Notes: generated from the sequence alone by a model not told the origin. Shown: positions 24,062 to 34,404, counted from the first letter of the stretch. The stretch is 64,000 bases of DNA from Streptomyces anulatus (GCF_000721175.1 NZ_JOEZ01000031.1:1-64000); one strand, 5' to 3'. A program made the numbers and translations.

Positions 24062-25816
24062 TCAGTCCTTGATCTCGCAGATCAGGGCGCCGGAGGAGAC
24101 GGAGGCGCCGACCTCGGCGGTGAGGCCCTTGACGGTGCCGGAGCGGTGCGCGTTGAGCGGCTGCTCCATCTTCATGGCCTCCAGGACGACGACGAGGTCG
24201 CCCTCCTTGACCTCCTGGCCCTCCTCCACCGCGATCTTGACGATGGTGCCCTGCATGGGCGAGGCGAGGGTGTCGCCGGAGGCGGCCGAGCCGGCCTTCT
24301 TCGCGGCGCGGCGCTTGGGCTTCGCGCCGGCGGCGAGGCCGGTGCGGGCCAGCGACATGCCCAGCGAGGACGGCAGCGACACCTCCAGGCGCTTGCCGCC
24401 GACCTCGACGACGACGGTCTCGCGCCCGGCCTCGTCCTCCGCGTCCGCGTCGGCGGGCGCGGCGAAGGGCTTGATCTCGTTGACGAACTCGGTCTCGATC
24501 CACCGGGTGTGGACGGTGAACGGGTCCGCGGTGAAGGCGGGGTCGGCGACGACGGCCCGGTGGAACGGGATCGCGGTGGCCATGCCCTCGACCTGGAACT
24601 CCGCCAGTGCACGGGCGGCGCGCTGCAGCGCCTGCTCACGGGTCGCGCCGGTCACGATGAGCTTGGCGAGCAGCGAGTCCCACGCCGGGCCGATGACCGA
24701 GCCCGACTCGACGCCGGCGTCCAGGCGGACACCCGGACCGGTCGGCGGGGCGAACGTCGTCACGGTGCCGGGGGCGGGGAGGAAGCCACGCCCCGGGTCC
24801 TCGCCGTTGATGCGGAACTCGAAGGAGTGGCCGCGCACGGCGGGGTCGTCGTAGCCGAGTGCTTCGCCGTCGGCGATGCGGAACATCTCGCGGACGAGGT
24901 CGATGCCGGTGACCTCTTCGGTGACGGGGTGCTCGACCTGGAGGCGGGTGTTGACCTCCAGGAACGAGATCGTGCCGTCGACGCCGACGAGGAACTCGAC
25001 CGTGCCGGCGCCGACGTAGCCGGCTTCCTTCAGGATCGCCTTCGAGGCGGCGTACAGCTCGTCGTTCTGCGCCTGGGTCAGGAAGGGGGCCGGGGCCTCC
25101 TCCACGAGCTTCTGGTGGCGGCGCTGGAGCGAGCAGTCACGGGTGGAGACGACGACCACGTTGCCGTGGCTGTCGGCCAGGCACTGGGTCTCCACGTGCC
25201 GCGGCTTGTCCAGATACCGCTCGACGAAGCACTCGCCGCGGCCGAACGCCGCGACGGCCTCGCGGACAGCGGAGTCGTACAGCTCCGGGATCTCCTCCAG
25301 CGTACGGGCCACCTTCAGACCGCGACCGCCGCCGCCGAAGGCCGCCTTGATCGCGATCGGCAGGCCGTTCTGCTCGGCGAAGGCGACGACCTCGGCGGAC
25401 CCGGAGACCGGGTCCGGGGTGCCGGCCACCAGCGGGGCGCCCGCGCGCTGGGCGATGTGCCGGGCGGCGACCTTGTCGCCGAGGTCGCGGATGGCCTGCG
25501 GCGGGGGGCCGATCCAGGTCAGCCCGGCGTCCAGGACGGCCTGGGCGAACTCCGCGTTCTCCGACAGGAATCCGTAACCGGGGTGGATCGCGTCCGCCCC
25601 CGAGTCAGCGGCGGCCTGCAGCACCTTGGCCATGTCCAGATAGCTGGCGGCCGGGGTGTCACCGCCCAGAGCGAACGCCTCGTCGGCGGCCCGGACATGC
25701 AACGCGTCCCGGTCCGGCTCGGCGTAGACCGCGACACTCGCGATCCCCGCGTCCCGGCACGCCCGAGCAACGCGGACTGCGATTTCGCCACGGTTGGCGA
25801 TGAGCACCTTGCGCAC
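24062..25816 (-). CDS. Acetyl/propionyl-CoA carboxylase alpha subunit (biotin carboxylase + biotin carrier)
   Basis: 584 aa. Biotin carboxylase N-domain ([22 protein letters not shown]), ATP-grasp ([35 protein letters not shown]) and carboxylase C-domain are followed by a linker and biotinyl domain with the biotin-accepting Lys in [13 protein letters not shown]. Matches the AccA1/AccA2 alpha subunits shared by the acetyl- and propionyl-CoA carboxylases of Streptomyces, which make malonyl- and methylmalonyl-CoA. GTG start at 25816. Partner subunits are encoded at 27535 and 27785 and the biotin ligase at 29521. Confidence 0.93.
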   Translation of the reverse strand: MRKVLIANRGEIAVRVARACRDAGIASVAVYAEPDRDALHVRAADEAFALGGDTPAASYLDMAKVLQAAADSGADAIHPGYGFLSENAEFAQAVLDAGLTWIGPPPQAIRDLGDKVAARHIAQRAGAPLVAGTPDPVSGSAEVVAFAEQNGLPIAIKAAFGGGGRGLKVARTLEEIPELYDSAVREAVAAFGRGECFVERYLDKPRHVETQCLADSHGNVVVVSTRDCSLQRRHQKLVEEAPAPFLTQAQNDELYAASKAILKEAGYVGAGTVEFLVGVDGTISFLEVNTRLQVEHPVTEEVTGIDLVREMFRIADGEALGYDDPAVRGHSFEFRINGEDPGRGFLPAPGTVTTFAPPTGPGVRLDAGVESGSVIGPAWDSLLAKLIVTGATREQALQRAARALAEFQVEGMATAIPFHRAVVADPAFTADPFTVHTRWIETEFVNEIKPFAAPADADAEDEAGRETVVVEVGGKRLEVSLPSSLGMSLARTGLAAGAKPKRRAAKKAGSAASGDTLASPMQGTIVKIAVEEGQEVKEGDLVVVLEAMKMEQPLNAHRSGTVKGLTAEVGASVSSGALICEIKD

Positions 25817-26170
25817 GATGACTCCCTCCTCGAAACAAGCTGAGTTTAGGGACTACCGACACGGCCGTACGACCCGTCCCCAATGGTGAGCTTGCCCACA
25901 CGGAGTGTGATCCGAGGCTTGCCCCAGTAGTGAAATCCCTTGTGGCACCACGGTACGCCGCGATCCTCAACCGCACAGTAACCACCCGGTGTGGTCCAGG
26001 TCTCTGTCTTTAAGGTCAACGCCTCATGGCGTTTCTTTGTGGAGTCCCTACGAACGGCCGGAGGATTCTTTGCCCGGCGCCCCGGACCCGTCCAGCCCCT
26101 TGTCCGAAGGAATACCCGTGAGTAGGGTCCGCGCTACGCACGTACCAGAGGTAACAGGGGTGGGACGCTG
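25817..26170. other. Intergenic region between divergent genes (354 bp)
   Basis: No credible ORF. Third-position bias disappears and the stretch is relatively AT-rich around 25940-26040 (for example TCTCTGTCTTTAAGG), consistent with promoters for both sides. A small hairpin AACGCC-TCAT-GGCGTT (26018-26033) followed by TCTTTG might be a weak terminator or leader. Confidence 0.5.
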
Positions 26171-26644
26171 ATGCGCAGACCGGTTGCGATCGTGACCGCG
26201 CTCGTGCTGTTCGGGGAGGCGGTGGGCATCGTGCTCGTCAACGCCGTCCTGGCCACGGTCGCCGAGAACCAGAACATGTCGCTCGCCGGCCTGGACCCGG
26301 ACGCCATGTCCACCGGGACCTGGGTGATGGGCGGTGTCTCCGGGCTGGCGCTGGTCCTGTGCGGGCTGACAGCGCTGATCGCCGGGATACGCGACCGCGC
26401 TCCGGGACGCGCCGGACGGATCGTCCTGATCGGTTGCGCGGTCGTGCACGGCGTCCTCGGCGCGGTCACCGTCGGCCTGGTGGGGTGGTCGGCCTTCGCG
26501 TTCATGATGGTCGTGCTGGCCCTGCTGGTGCTCACCCTGCTGTCGTACGGGACCGAGACCCGGGCCGACGACGGGGTGGGCGACAAGGCGGCCCCGGCGG
26601 CGGCTGAGCCGCCCCGGGCCGGACTCAGACCCACAGCTCCGTGA
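26171..26644 (+). CDS. Four-helix integral membrane protein
   Basis: 157 aa with four hydrophobic segments ([78 protein letters not shown]) and an acidic/Pro-rich cytoplasmic tail. ATG 26171. Its 3' end overlaps the convergent maf gene by 20 bp. The position between carboxylase subunit genes is conserved in Streptomyces as I recall; no function can be assigned. Confidence 0.8.
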   Translation: MRRPVAIVTALVLFGEAVGIVLVNAVLATVAENQNMSLAGLDPDAMSTGTWVMGGVSGLALVLCGLTALIAGIRDRAPGRAGRIVLIGCAVVHGVLGAVTVGLVGWSAFAFMMVVLALLVLTLLSYGTETRADDGVGDKAAPAAAEPPRAGLRPTAP

Positions 26645-27227
26645 CGGAGACGTCCAGCTCGCCCAGCAGCCGGCGCAGCAGCGGCAGCGAGAGCCCGATG
26701 ACATTGCCGTGGTCGCCCTCGATGGAGTCGACGAACGGCGCCGAGCGGCCGTCCAGGGTGAACGCCCCCGCGACGTGGAGCGGTTCTCCCGAGGCCACAT
26801 AGGCGGCGACCTCGGCGTCGCTCGGCTCGCCGAACCGTACGACCGTGGACGCCGTCGCCGACGCCGTACGGCCGGAGGCGGTGTCGATCACGCTGTGCCC
26901 GGTCCGCAGGATCCCCGACCGGCCGCGCATCGCCTTCCAGCGGGCGGTGGCCTCCTCGGCGTCGGCGGGCTTGCCGAGCGCCTCGCCGTCCAGCTCCAGC
27001 ACCGAGTCGCAGCCGATGACCAGGGCGCCCGCCGCCTCGGGGCGCTCCGCCACCGCCGCGGCCTTGGCCCGGGCCAGGACGAGCGCCAGCTCGGCGGGGG
27101 TCGGCGCGCTCAGGGCGTCCTCGTCGACACCGCTGACGATCACCTCGGGGGCGAACCCGGCCTGGCGCAGCAGACCGAGACGGGCGGGGGAGGCGGAGGC
27201 GAGCACGAGACGGCGCTGATCAGTCAT
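26625..27227 (-). CDS. maf: Maf-like nucleotide pyrophosphatase
   Basis: About 200 aa. The Maf/HAM1-fold start [53 protein letters not shown], and [35 protein letters not shown] are all family motifs. It hydrolyses non-canonical or modified nucleoside triphosphates. ATG 27227 gives 200 aa; ATG 27236 adds three residues. Located within the acyl-CoA carboxylase cluster, a conserved but functionally unexplained association. Confidence 0.9.
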   Translation of the reverse strand: MTDQRRLVLASASPARLGLLRQAGFAPEVIVSGVDEDALSAPTPAELALVLARAKAAAVAERPEAAGALVIGCDSVLELDGEALGKPADAEEATARWKAMRGRSGILRTGHSVIDTASGRTASATASTVVRFGEPSDAEVAAYVASGEPLHVAGAFTLDGRSAPFVDSIEGDHGNVIGLSLPLLRRLLGELDVSVTELWV

Positions 27228-27295
27228 GCGGGCCATCGTAGAAGGGCCCGGGGGCCGTGGTCCCCCCGGTGCCCGAGGGGGCATGGGCCCGTGGC

Positions 27296-27424
27296 TCAGC
27301 GGATGCCGAGCACGAACATCGCCACCAGCATCGCCAGCGCCAGCAGGACGCCGGCCCTGCGCATCATGGCCTGGGCGTCGCGCAGTTCCTTCGGCGGCTT
27401 GTTCTCGGGGTCGGACCACAGCAT
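27296..27424 (-). CDS. 42-aa small membrane protein (MmpB-like)
   Basis: Very short ORF with strong coding bias: begins [18 protein letters not shown], then a basic MMRRAG and one membrane helix ([16 protein letters not shown]) ending in Arg. This organisation matches a small conserved Streptomyces protein I recall as morphogenic membrane protein MmpB. Clear start, position between maf and the epsilon subunit. A single-pass protein with a cytoplasmic N-terminus is predicted. Confidence 0.75.
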   Translation of the reverse strand: MLWSDPENKPPKELRDAQAMMRRAGVLLALAMLVAMFVLGIR

Positions 27425-27476
27425 GCTTCCGATCCTGCTGCGCCGTCCGCCCCCACGCCTGAGTACGGGTACTCAA

Positions 27477-27505
27477 AGCCGCCCCCGTGCGGGACGGGGG
27501 CGGCT
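27477..27505 (-). terminator. Terminator after the carboxylase epsilon gene
   Basis: Perfect 12-bp stem (AGCCGCCCCCGT / ACGGGGGCGGCT) with a 5-nt loop, 30 bp past the stop of the epsilon subunit gene. Confidence 0.8.
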
Positions 27506-27534
27506 CGGGGACGGCTCGCGGACGGGCCGGCGGC

Positions 27535-27741
27535 TCAGGCCGGCCAGTACGTCCGGGCCCAGGCCCGGGGGCCCGGCCGCGGGCGGCCGGTGCGCGCGAT
27601 GCGCCCCGGGTCCGACCACTGCTCGGGCGGCAGCGGCGCGCCGGACGACATGGCGGACGCCGCCGCGGCGCGCGCCCGGACCACCGCCAGTGCGGCGGCC
27701 AGTTCCTCCGGGGTGGGGTTGCCCCGTACGACCTTGATCAT
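27535..27741 (-). CDS. pccE: Acyl-CoA carboxylase epsilon subunit
   Basis: 68-aa small subunit. It begins [20 protein letters not shown], the hallmark of AccE/PccE proteins, and ends with a basic, Trp-containing tail ([19 protein letters not shown]). In Streptomyces the epsilon subunit binds and stimulates the alpha/beta carboxylase complex. It lies 43 bp downstream of the beta gene, probably in one transcript. ATG 27741. Confidence 0.88.
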   Translation of the reverse strand: MIKVVRGNPTPEELAAALAVVRARAAAASAMSSGAPLPPEQWSDPGRIARTGRPRPGPRAWARTYWPA

Positions 27742-27784
27742 GGGCAGACCTTTCTGCGAGCAGGCGGGACTTTCGAAACACGCC

Positions 27785-29365
27785 CTAGAGCGGGATGTTG
27801 CCGTGCTTCTTCGGAGGCAGTGATTCCCGCTTCGTACGCAGCTGACGCAGCCCCTTGACGATATGGGCCCGCGTCTCGGACGGCATGATCACCGCGTCGA
27901 CGTAGCCGCGCTCGGCCGCCACGTACGGGTTGAGCAGCGCGTCCTCGTACGCCGCCATCAGCTCGGCGCGCGTGGCGTCCGGGTCCTCGGCGGCGGCGAT
28001 GGTGCGGCGGTGCAGGATGTTCACCGCGCCCTGCGCGCCCATGACGGCGATCTGCGCGGTCGGCCAGGCGACGTTCAGGTCGGCGCCCAGGTGCTTGGAG
28101 CCCATCACGTCGTACGCGCCGCCGAACGCCTTGCGGGTGATGACGGTGATCAGCGGGACCGTCGCCTCCGCGTAGGCGTAGATCAGCTTCGCGCCGCGCC
28201 GGATGATGCCGCCGTACTCCTGGTCCACGCCCGGCAGGAAGCCCGGCACGTCCACGAAGGTGATGACGGGCACGTTGAACGCGTCGCAGGTGCGGACGAA
28301 GCGGGCCGCCTTCTCGCTGGCGTTGATGTCCAGGCAGCCGGCGAACTGCATCGGCTGGTTGGCGACGATGCCGACCGGGTGGCCCTCGACCCGGCCGAAG
28401 CCGGTGACGATGTTCGGCGCGAACAGGGCCTGGGTCTCCAGGAACTCGCCGTCGTCCAGCACGTGCTCGATCGCGGTGTGCATGTCGTACGGCTGGTTCG
28501 CCGAGTCCGGGATGAGCGTGTCCAGCTCGCGGTCCTCGTCGGTGGTGGCGAGGTCCGCCTCCTCCGGGAAGGCCGGGGCCTCGGAGAGGTTGTTCGAAGG
28601 CAGGTACGACAGCAGCGACTTGACGTACTCGATGGCGTCCTTCTCGTCGCCCGCCATGTGGTGCGCCACCCCGGAGGTGGTGTTGTGCGTACGGGCGCCG
28701 CCCAGCTCCTCGAAGCCGACGTCCTCGCCGGTGACCGTCTTGATGACGTCGGGGCCGGTGATGAACATGTGCGAGGTCTGGTCGACCATCACCGTGAAGT
28801 CGGTGATCGCGGGGGAGTAGACCGCACCGCCCGCGCACGGGCCGACGATCAGCGAGATCTGCGGGATCACCCCGGAGGCGTGCACGTTGCGGCGGAAGAT
28901 CTCGGCGAACAGGCCGAGGGCCGCGACGCCTTCCTGGATCCGCGCGCCGCCGCCGTCGTTGATGCCGATGACCGGGCAGCCGGTCTTCAGCGCGAAGTCC
29001 ATGACCTTGACGATCTTCTCGCCGTAGACCTCGCCGAGCGAACCGCCGAAGATCGTGAAGTCCTGCGAGTACACGCAGACCGGGCGGCCGTCGACCGTGC
29101 CGTAACCGGTGACGACACCGTCCCCGTACGGGCGGTTCTTCTCGATGCCGAAGTTGGTGGAGCGGTGCCGGGCGAACTCGTCGAGCTCCACGAAGGAGCC
29201 CTCGTCCAGGAGCAGCTCGACCCGCTCACGGGCGGTCAGCTTGCCCTTGGCGTGCTGCTTCTCGACCGCGCGGGCCGACCCGGCGTGCGTCGCCTCGTCG
29301 ATGCGGCGCGTCAGGTCCGCGAGCTTGCCCGCGGTGGTGTGGATGTCGCTTAGCGGCTCGGACAT
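27785..29365 (-). CDS. pccB: Propionyl-CoA carboxylase beta subunit (carboxyltransferase)
   Basis: 526-aa carboxyltransferase. Typical motifs: [57 protein letters not shown], oxyanion glycines in [31 protein letters not shown], and [54 protein letters not shown] (described in parts). It carboxylates propionyl-CoA (possibly acetyl-CoA) with carboxybiotin from the alpha subunit. ATG 29365 starts [14 protein letters not shown]. Operon with the epsilon gene; divergent from the biotin ligase. Confidence 0.93.
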   Translation of the reverse strand: MSEPLSDIHTTAGKLADLTRRIDEATHAGSARAVEKQHAKGKLTARERVELLLDEGSFVELDEFARHRSTNFGIEKNRPYGDGVVTGYGTVDGRPVCVYSQDFTIFGGSLGEVYGEKIVKVMDFALKTGCPVIGINDGGGARIQEGVAALGLFAEIFRRNVHASGVIPQISLIVGPCAGGAVYSPAITDFTVMVDQTSHMFITGPDVIKTVTGEDVGFEELGGARTHNTTSGVAHHMAGDEKDAIEYVKSLLSYLPSNNLSEAPAFPEEADLATTDEDRELDTLIPDSANQPYDMHTAIEHVLDDGEFLETQALFAPNIVTGFGRVEGHPVGIVANQPMQFAGCLDINASEKAARFVRTCDAFNVPVITFVDVPGFLPGVDQEYGGIIRRGAKLIYAYAEATVPLITVITRKAFGGAYDVMGSKHLGADLNVAWPTAQIAVMGAQGAVNILHRRTIAAAEDPDATRAELMAAYEDALLNPYVAAERGYVDAVIMPSETRAHIVKGLRQLRTKRESLPPKKHGNIPL

Positions 29366-29520
29366 CGGGGGGCGGCTCCCTGCCTGGTCACGGGGACGAC
29401 GTCTGGCACCGGTCACGGGGGGACGGCCAGCCGTCAGTCCGGCTCTGGCTACTGACTCGTAGGGTATCGGCGCGCCTCCGGAAAGGCAGTGCGTCCTTTG
29501 CCACACCTAGGCTGGGTTGC

Positions 29521-30390
29521 ATGACACCACCGGATGCGCCACACAACCGCTGGTCGGACCTCGGCCGGCCCCCCCTCAACGTGACCGCGCTGCGCCGCGG
29601 GCTGCTGCGGCCGGACGCGCTGTGGACGTCGCTGGAGGTCGTGGAGTCCACCGGATCCACCAACACCGACCTCGCCGAGCAGGCCCGTACCGGGGTGGCG
29701 GGCGAGGGCACGGTGCTGGTCGCCGAGGAGCAGACGGCCGGGCGCGGGCGGCTGGAGCGGACCTGGACCGCACCGCCCCGCTCCGGGCTCTTCTTCTCGG
29801 TGTACCTGGAGCCCGGCGACATCCCCGTGGAGAGGTGGGGGTGGGTACCGCTGCTGGCCGGGGTCGCCGCCGCGACCGGGCTCGCGAAGTCGGCGGGTGT
29901 CGACATGTCGCTGAAGTGGCCCAATGACCTGCTTGTTTCGGTGGAGGGGGAGGAGCGCAAGACGGGCGGCATCCTCGGCGAGTTCGCCGGGGACGGCATC
30001 GTCGTCGGTCTGGGCGTCAACGTCTCCCTGCGCGCCGACGAGCTGCCCGCCCCCACCGCCGGATCGCTGGCGCTCGCCGGAGCGGTCTCCACCGACCGGG
30101 AGACCCTGCTGCGCGCCGTCCTGCGCTCGCTGGAGGACTGGTACGGCCGGTGGAGGGCGGCGGGTGGCGACGCGGCCGCGAGCGGGCTCCAGGCCGCCTA
30201 CGCGGCGGGCTGCGCGACGCTGGACCGGACCGTGCGGGCCGAGTTGCCGGGGGGTGCGTCCCTGGTCGGCGAGGCGGTCGCGATCGACGGGGACGGGCGG
30301 CTCGTCCTCTCCACCGAGGACGGGCTCCAGCAGCCGGTCTCGGCCGGGGACATCGTCCACCTGCGCGGCGCGGCGGGCGGCCTGACCTGA
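29521..30390 (+). CDS. birA: Biotin-[acetyl-CoA carboxylase] ligase
   Basis: 289-aa monofunctional biotin protein ligase with no N-terminal DNA-binding domain. Motifs: STGSTNTDLAEQA, biotinyl-AMP loop AEEQTAGRGRLERTW, LKWPNDLLV, GGILGEFAGDGIVVGLGVNV. It attaches biotin to the Lys of the carboxylase alpha subunit encoded nearby. ATG 29521. Divergent from pccB with a 155-bp spacer. Confidence 0.92.
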   Translation: MTPPDAPHNRWSDLGRPPLNVTALRRGLLRPDALWTSLEVVESTGSTNTDLAEQARTGVAGEGTVLVAEEQTAGRGRLERTWTAPPRSGLFFSVYLEPGDIPVERWGWVPLLAGVAAATGLAKSAGVDMSLKWPNDLLVSVEGEERKTGGILGEFAGDGIVVGLGVNVSLRADELPAPTAGSLALAGAVSTDRETLLRAVLRSLEDWYGRWRAAGGDAAASGLQAAYAAGCATLDRTVRAELPGGASLVGEAVAIDGDGRLVLSTEDGLQQPVSAGDIVHLRGAAGGLT

Positions 30391-30580
30391 GAGGCCTGAC
30401 CTGAGAGGGGGGTACCCCGATGGGCGTACGGGCCAATACCGCGTATGCCTGCGATGTCACGCGCGACCCACCGATGACGGGCGGCCAAGGACGTGAGCTG
30501 GGGCACACCTGCCGTATCGTTGAGGCGATCCAGCGACAGATCGGCAGGGCAGTGCGCAGGGAACGGGCAGGAGGCGGCTG

Positions 30581-31780
30581 GTGACCGTCGGCGACACGAC
30601 GTCCGGCGCGGGTGAGGAGCCCGGGTCGGACTCCTCGGTCCACGCCACACCCCACCACGAGGTCGACCACACGGTGGAACCCACCGACGACCCCCTCGCC
30701 ATCCGCCTCGAAGCGCTGATCCTGGGGGCCGACCGGCGTTACACACCCTTCCAGGCGGCCCGCACCGCCGGGGTCTCCATGGACCTGGCCTCCCGGTTCT
30801 GGCGGGCCATGGGCTTCGCCGACATCGGCCAGGCCAAGGCGCTCACCGAGGCCGACGTGCTCGCCCTGCGGCGGCTCGCCGGTCTCGTCGAGGCGGGGCT
30901 GCTCAGCGAACCGATGGCGATCCAGGTCGCCCGCTCAACCGGGCAGACCACCGCCCGGCTGGCCGAGTGGCAGATCGACTCGTTCCTGGAGGGCCTGACC
31001 GAGCCCCCCGAGCCCGGCATGACCCGCACCGAGGTCACGTACCCGCTGGTCGAGCTGCTGCTCCCGGAGCTCCAGGAGTTCCTCGTCTACGTGTGGCGGC
31101 GCCAGCTGGCCGCCGCCACCGGACGGGTCGTGCAGGCCGCGGACGACGAGGAGATGGTCGACCGTCGGCTCGCCGTCGGCTTCGCGGACCTGGTCGGCTT
31201 CACCCGGCTGACCCGGCGCCTGGAGGAGGAGGAGCTCGGCGAGCTGGTCGAGTCCTTCGAGACGACCGCCGCCGACCTGGTCGCCGCGCACGGCGGCCGG
31301 CTGATCAAGACCCTCGGCGACGAGGTCCTCTTCGCCGCCGACGACGCGGGCACGGCCGCCGAGATAGCGCTCCGGCTCATCGAGGCCATGGCCCAGGACG
31401 AGAAGATGCCGGCTCTGCGCGTCGGCATCGCCTTCGGCACGGTCACCACCCGGATGGGCGATGTGTTCGGCACCACGGTGAACCTCGCCAGCCGGCTCAC
31501 CTCGATAGCTCCGAAGGACGCCGTCCTGGTCGACGGGGCGTTCGCCAAGGAGCTGGTCCGCCACGGCGATGCCCCGGAGTCCGAGGCGCAGGCCGCCGAG
31601 GCCGTCGCGGCCGCCGCCGAACGGGCCCGGGTCGCCGAGAAGGAGGGCCGCGAGCCGGACGAGGAGCCGCCGCTGCCCACGTACCGCTTCGGGCTCCAGC
31701 CGATGTGGCAGCGCCCCGTGCGCGGGCTCGGCGTGGTGGAGCCGTGGCTGCTGGCCCGGCGCGGGAAGACCGGCTCCTGA
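30581..31780 (+). CDS. cya: Class III adenylate cyclase
   Basis: 399 aa. The N-terminal half (about 1-175) is a helical regulatory region (YTPFQAARTAGVSMDLASRFWRAMGF) found in actinobacterial cyclases. The catalytic domain (about 185-310) has both metal aspartates (VGFADLVGFTRL and KTLGDEVLFAA), the substrate Lys in LIKTLGDE, Asp in GDVFGTTVN and the transition-state Arg in NLASRLTS. It makes cAMP, a signal for germination and antibiotic production in Streptomyces. GTG 30581 has a good AGGAGG site. Cytosolic, no membrane segments. Confidence 0.92.
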   Translation: MTVGDTTSGAGEEPGSDSSVHATPHHEVDHTVEPTDDPLAIRLEALILGADRRYTPFQAARTAGVSMDLASRFWRAMGFADIGQAKALTEADVLALRRLAGLVEAGLLSEPMAIQVARSTGQTTARLAEWQIDSFLEGLTEPPEPGMTRTEVTYPLVELLLPELQEFLVYVWRRQLAAATGRVVQAADDEEMVDRRLAVGFADLVGFTRLTRRLEEEELGELVESFETTAADLVAAHGGRLIKTLGDEVLFAADDAGTAAEIALRLIEAMAQDEKMPALRVGIAFGTVTTRMGDVFGTTVNLASRLTSIAPKDAVLVDGAFAKELVRHGDAPESEAQAAEAVAAAAERARVAEKEGREPDEEPPLPTYRFGLQPMWQRPVRGLGVVEPWLLARRGKTGS

Positions 31781-31936
31781 GGGCGGCTCGACCTTTCGTC
31801 GCGCCTCCGTCTTCACGCCTCCGTCCCGGTCGTCACGTCCCCGTCCCCGTCCCGCCCTGTCGGGGGCGGTGCCGTCCTGTCTAGGATCCGTGGCGGTAAC
31901 GCTCGTTAACAGGCCGTCCATGACAGGGGTACAGCC

Positions 31937-32749
31937 ATGACCGTCACGTCCGAGCAGCGGTACGGGGATTTCGTCGTCGTACGGCGGCACGAGGGGCAGG
32001 ACCACGTCGCCGAGCTGGTCCTCGACCGGCCCAAGGCCATGAACGCCGTCTCCACCGGTATGGCCCGCTCCCTCGCCGCCGCCTGCGAGGCGCTCGGCGC
32101 CGACCGGGGCGTCCGGGCCACCGTCCTGACCTCCAGCCACGACCGGGCCTTCTGCGTGGGCGCGGACCTCAAGGAGCGCAACTCCTTCACCGATGCCGAC
32201 CTCGTACGCCAGCGGCCCACCGCCCGCGCCGCCTACACCGGGGTCCTGGAGCTGCCGATGCCGGTAATCGCCGCCGTGCACGGCTTCGCCCTCGGCGGCG
32301 GCTTCGAACTCGCCCTCGCCTGCGATGTGATCGTCGCCGACACCACTGCCGTGGTCGGGCTGCCCGAGGTGTCCGTGGGTGTCATCCCGGGCGGCGGCGG
32401 TACGCAGCTGCTGCCGCGCCGGGTGGGTGCGGCGCGCGCCGCCGAGCTGGTGTTCAGCGCCCGCCGGGTCGAGGCCGCCGAGGCGCGCGAGCTGGGCCTG
32501 GTGGACGAGCTGGTCGAGGCGGGCCGGGACCGCGAGGAGGCCCTCGCACTGGGCGGCCGGATCGCCGCCAACTCGCCGGTCGGGCTGCGCGCCGCCAAGA
32601 AGGCGCTCCGCCTCGGCCACGGGCTCGACCTGCGGGCGGGCCTGGAGGTGGAGGACGCGGCCTGGCGGTCGGTGGCCTTCTCCGGGGACCGGGCGGAGGG
32701 GGTGGCCGCGTTCAACGAGAAGCGGCGCCCCGACTGGCCCGGCGAGTGA
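31937..32749 (+). CDS. Enoyl-CoA hydratase/isomerase family protein
   Basis: 270-aa crotonase-fold enzyme. VAELVLDRPKAMNAVSTGM, the CoA/oxyanion-hole segment DRAFCVGADLKERN and IAAVHGFALGGGFELALACD, and the catalytic acidic region VVGLPEVSVGVIPGGGGTQLLPR are present, with Glu at the EVSVG position. Likely hydrates enoyl-CoA in fatty-acid or branched-chain degradation. ATG 31937 with upstream AGGGG. Monocistronic by spacing. Confidence 0.88.
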   Translation: MTVTSEQRYGDFVVVRRHEGQDHVAELVLDRPKAMNAVSTGMARSLAAACEALGADRGVRATVLTSSHDRAFCVGADLKERNSFTDADLVRQRPTARAAYTGVLELPMPVIAAVHGFALGGGFELALACDVIVADTTAVVGLPEVSVGVIPGGGGTQLLPRRVGAARAAELVFSARRVEAAEARELGLVDELVEAGRDREEALALGGRIAANSPVGLRAAKKALRLGHGLDLRAGLEVEDAAWRSVAFSGDRAEGVAAFNEKRRPDWPGE

Positions 32750-32862
32750 CGATGCGCGCGCGTCACGCAGCGTGAGCGTGGCGCCGAGGAATAGTTGAAA
32801 TTAGTTACGCATCAAGCTGATCGAGCTGATCAAAAGGGAACAAATCTACATAAACTGGAGAA

Positions 32863-34017
32863 ATGGGTGGTGACGACGAACGGCTGCGGGCCGTGGTTTC
32901 GCTGGCGCAGACCATGGCCGCGGCCTACACGCCGCGTGAATCGTGGCGGGCGGCGGCGCTGGGCGCCTGTGAGGCGCTGAGCGGCAGTTTCGCCGCGCTC
33001 TCGGTGTGGGAGCGGGACCGGGGCAGGCTGCGGGTCCTGGTGAACGCGGGGCAACGGGCCGAGGGGGAGGAGGAGTTCCCCGAGGAGGAGGCCTACCCGG
33101 TCCACGAGTTCCCGGAGATCACCGAGTTCCTGCACGAGCGGTGGGCCGGCGGCGGCGAACCCGACGCCTGGGTGGAGACCGCCGACGGGCTGCCCGGCGC
33201 GGGCGGCCCGGCCCGCGGCGCCCGCCCGTACTGCCACCAGCGGGTCGCCGCGCTCCGGCGGCGCGGCCGGGGCTGCTGCGTGGTCGCGCCGATCGTGCTG
33301 CACGGCCGGGCGTGGGGCGAGCTGTACGTGGCGCGGCCGGCCGGGCGGCCCGTCTTCGACCGCGCCGACGCGGACTTCGCGACCGTGCTCGCCGCCGTCG
33401 TGGCCTCCGGCATCGCCCAGACCGAACGCCTCGAAGAGGTCCGCAAGCTGGCCTTCACCGACCCGCTGACGGGTCTGGCCAACCGCCGCGCGGTCGACAT
33501 CCGGCTCGACGAGGCCATCGAGCGGCACCGTGCCGACGAGACGGTCGTCAGCCTCGTCGTCTGCGACCTGAACGGCCTCAAGGCGGTGAACGACACCCAT
33601 GGCCACGCCGTCGGCGACCGTCTGCTGGAACGTTTCGGCTCGGTGCTGTCGCTGTGCGGGGCGATGCTGCCGGAGGCGCTGGCGGCCCGGCTGGGCGGCG
33701 ACGAGTTCTGCCTGCTCGCGGCGGGCCCCCCGGCGGACGCGGTGGTCGGCGTGGCCACCGAGCTCTGCGACCGGGCGGCGGTGATCGACCTGGGCGAAGG
33801 GGTCGCCTGCGGGGTCGCCTCCACCGGAGACCCGATCGGCCCGGTGCGCTCGGCCCGCCGGCTGTTCCGGCTCGCGGACGCGGCCCAGTACCGGGCCAAG
33901 GCGGCCCGCTCGCCGGGGCCCGTGGTGGCCGGGCGGGACGGCGAGGTCATCCGGCTCGCGGACTCCCCGCCGAAGTCCGTGCACGACCGTCGCCGGCTGC
34001 GCGGCAACCGCCCGTGA
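32863..34017 (+). CDS. GAF-GGDEF diguanylate cyclase
   Basis: 384 aa. A GAF-like sensor occupies about residues 1-185 (SLAQTMAAAYTPRESWRAAA, GRAWGELYVARPAG), followed by a GGDEF domain (FTDPLTGLANRRAVDIRLDEA, VCDLNGLKAVNDTHGHAVGD, LAARLGGDEFCLLA). The active-site GGDEF is intact, so synthesis of c-di-GMP, which controls BldD and development, is expected. The RxxD inhibitory site usually five residues before GGDEF is not seen. ATG 32863 follows CTGGAGAA in an unusually AT-rich leader (32800-32862). No membrane segment. Confidence 0.9.
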   Translation: MGGDDERLRAVVSLAQTMAAAYTPRESWRAAALGACEALSGSFAALSVWERDRGRLRVLVNAGQRAEGEEEFPEEEAYPVHEFPEITEFLHERWAGGGEPDAWVETADGLPGAGGPARGARPYCHQRVAALRRRGRGCCVVAPIVLHGRAWGELYVARPAGRPVFDRADADFATVLAAVVASGIAQTERLEEVRKLAFTDPLTGLANRRAVDIRLDEAIERHRADETVVSLVVCDLNGLKAVNDTHGHAVGDRLLERFGSVLSLCGAMLPEALAARLGGDEFCLLAAGPPADAVVGVATELCDRAAVIDLGEGVACGVASTGDPIGPVRSARRLFRLADAAQYRAKAARSPGPVVAGRDGEVIRLADSPPKSVHDRRRLRGNRP

Positions 34018-34028
34018 GCGCCGGGGGC

Positions 34029-34166
34029 GCGGTTCGAGCTGAGCGTGGGCACGTGGTTCACGCCGGCGCGGGGGCGCGGTTCGCGCCGAGCGGGCACGCG
34101 GTTCGCGCCGGCGCGGGGGCGCGGTTCGCGCCGAGCGGGCACGCGGTTCGCGCCGAGCGGGGGTAG
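34029..34166. repeat. Tandem repeat array of GCGGTTCGCGCCG units
   Basis: Six copies of a roughly 13-bp motif close to GCGGTTCGCGCCG alternate with two spacer types (GGCGCGGGGGC and AGCGGGCAC), giving a higher-order repeat of about 45 bp (34072-34116 and 34117-34160 nearly identical). The first copy at 34029 is diverged. Confidence 0.8.
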
Positions 34167-34404
34167 GCCGTCCGGCGCGGTGAAGGCGTCGGCCCTGCCC
34201 GTGGCGGCGTCCGGTCTCAGTGCGGTGGCGGCACCCGGTTCGGGGCGTTCTCGATGGTGCAGCCGCCCTCTCCGCGCGCATCCGCTGTATCCGGGACGGC
34301 CGCCGGAGACGGCGAACAGCGGCAGGGGGGGCGAGCGGCGGGAGTCGACGCATGGGCGCAGCCTTCCGGCAGGGTGCGCGCCGGGCGAGCCGCTCACGTA
34401 CCCG

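Noticed and set aside
26018..26033. Riboswitch or sRNA upstream of the gene at 26171
   Set aside because: Only a 6-bp hairpin is visible; no known riboswitch motif could be recognised.
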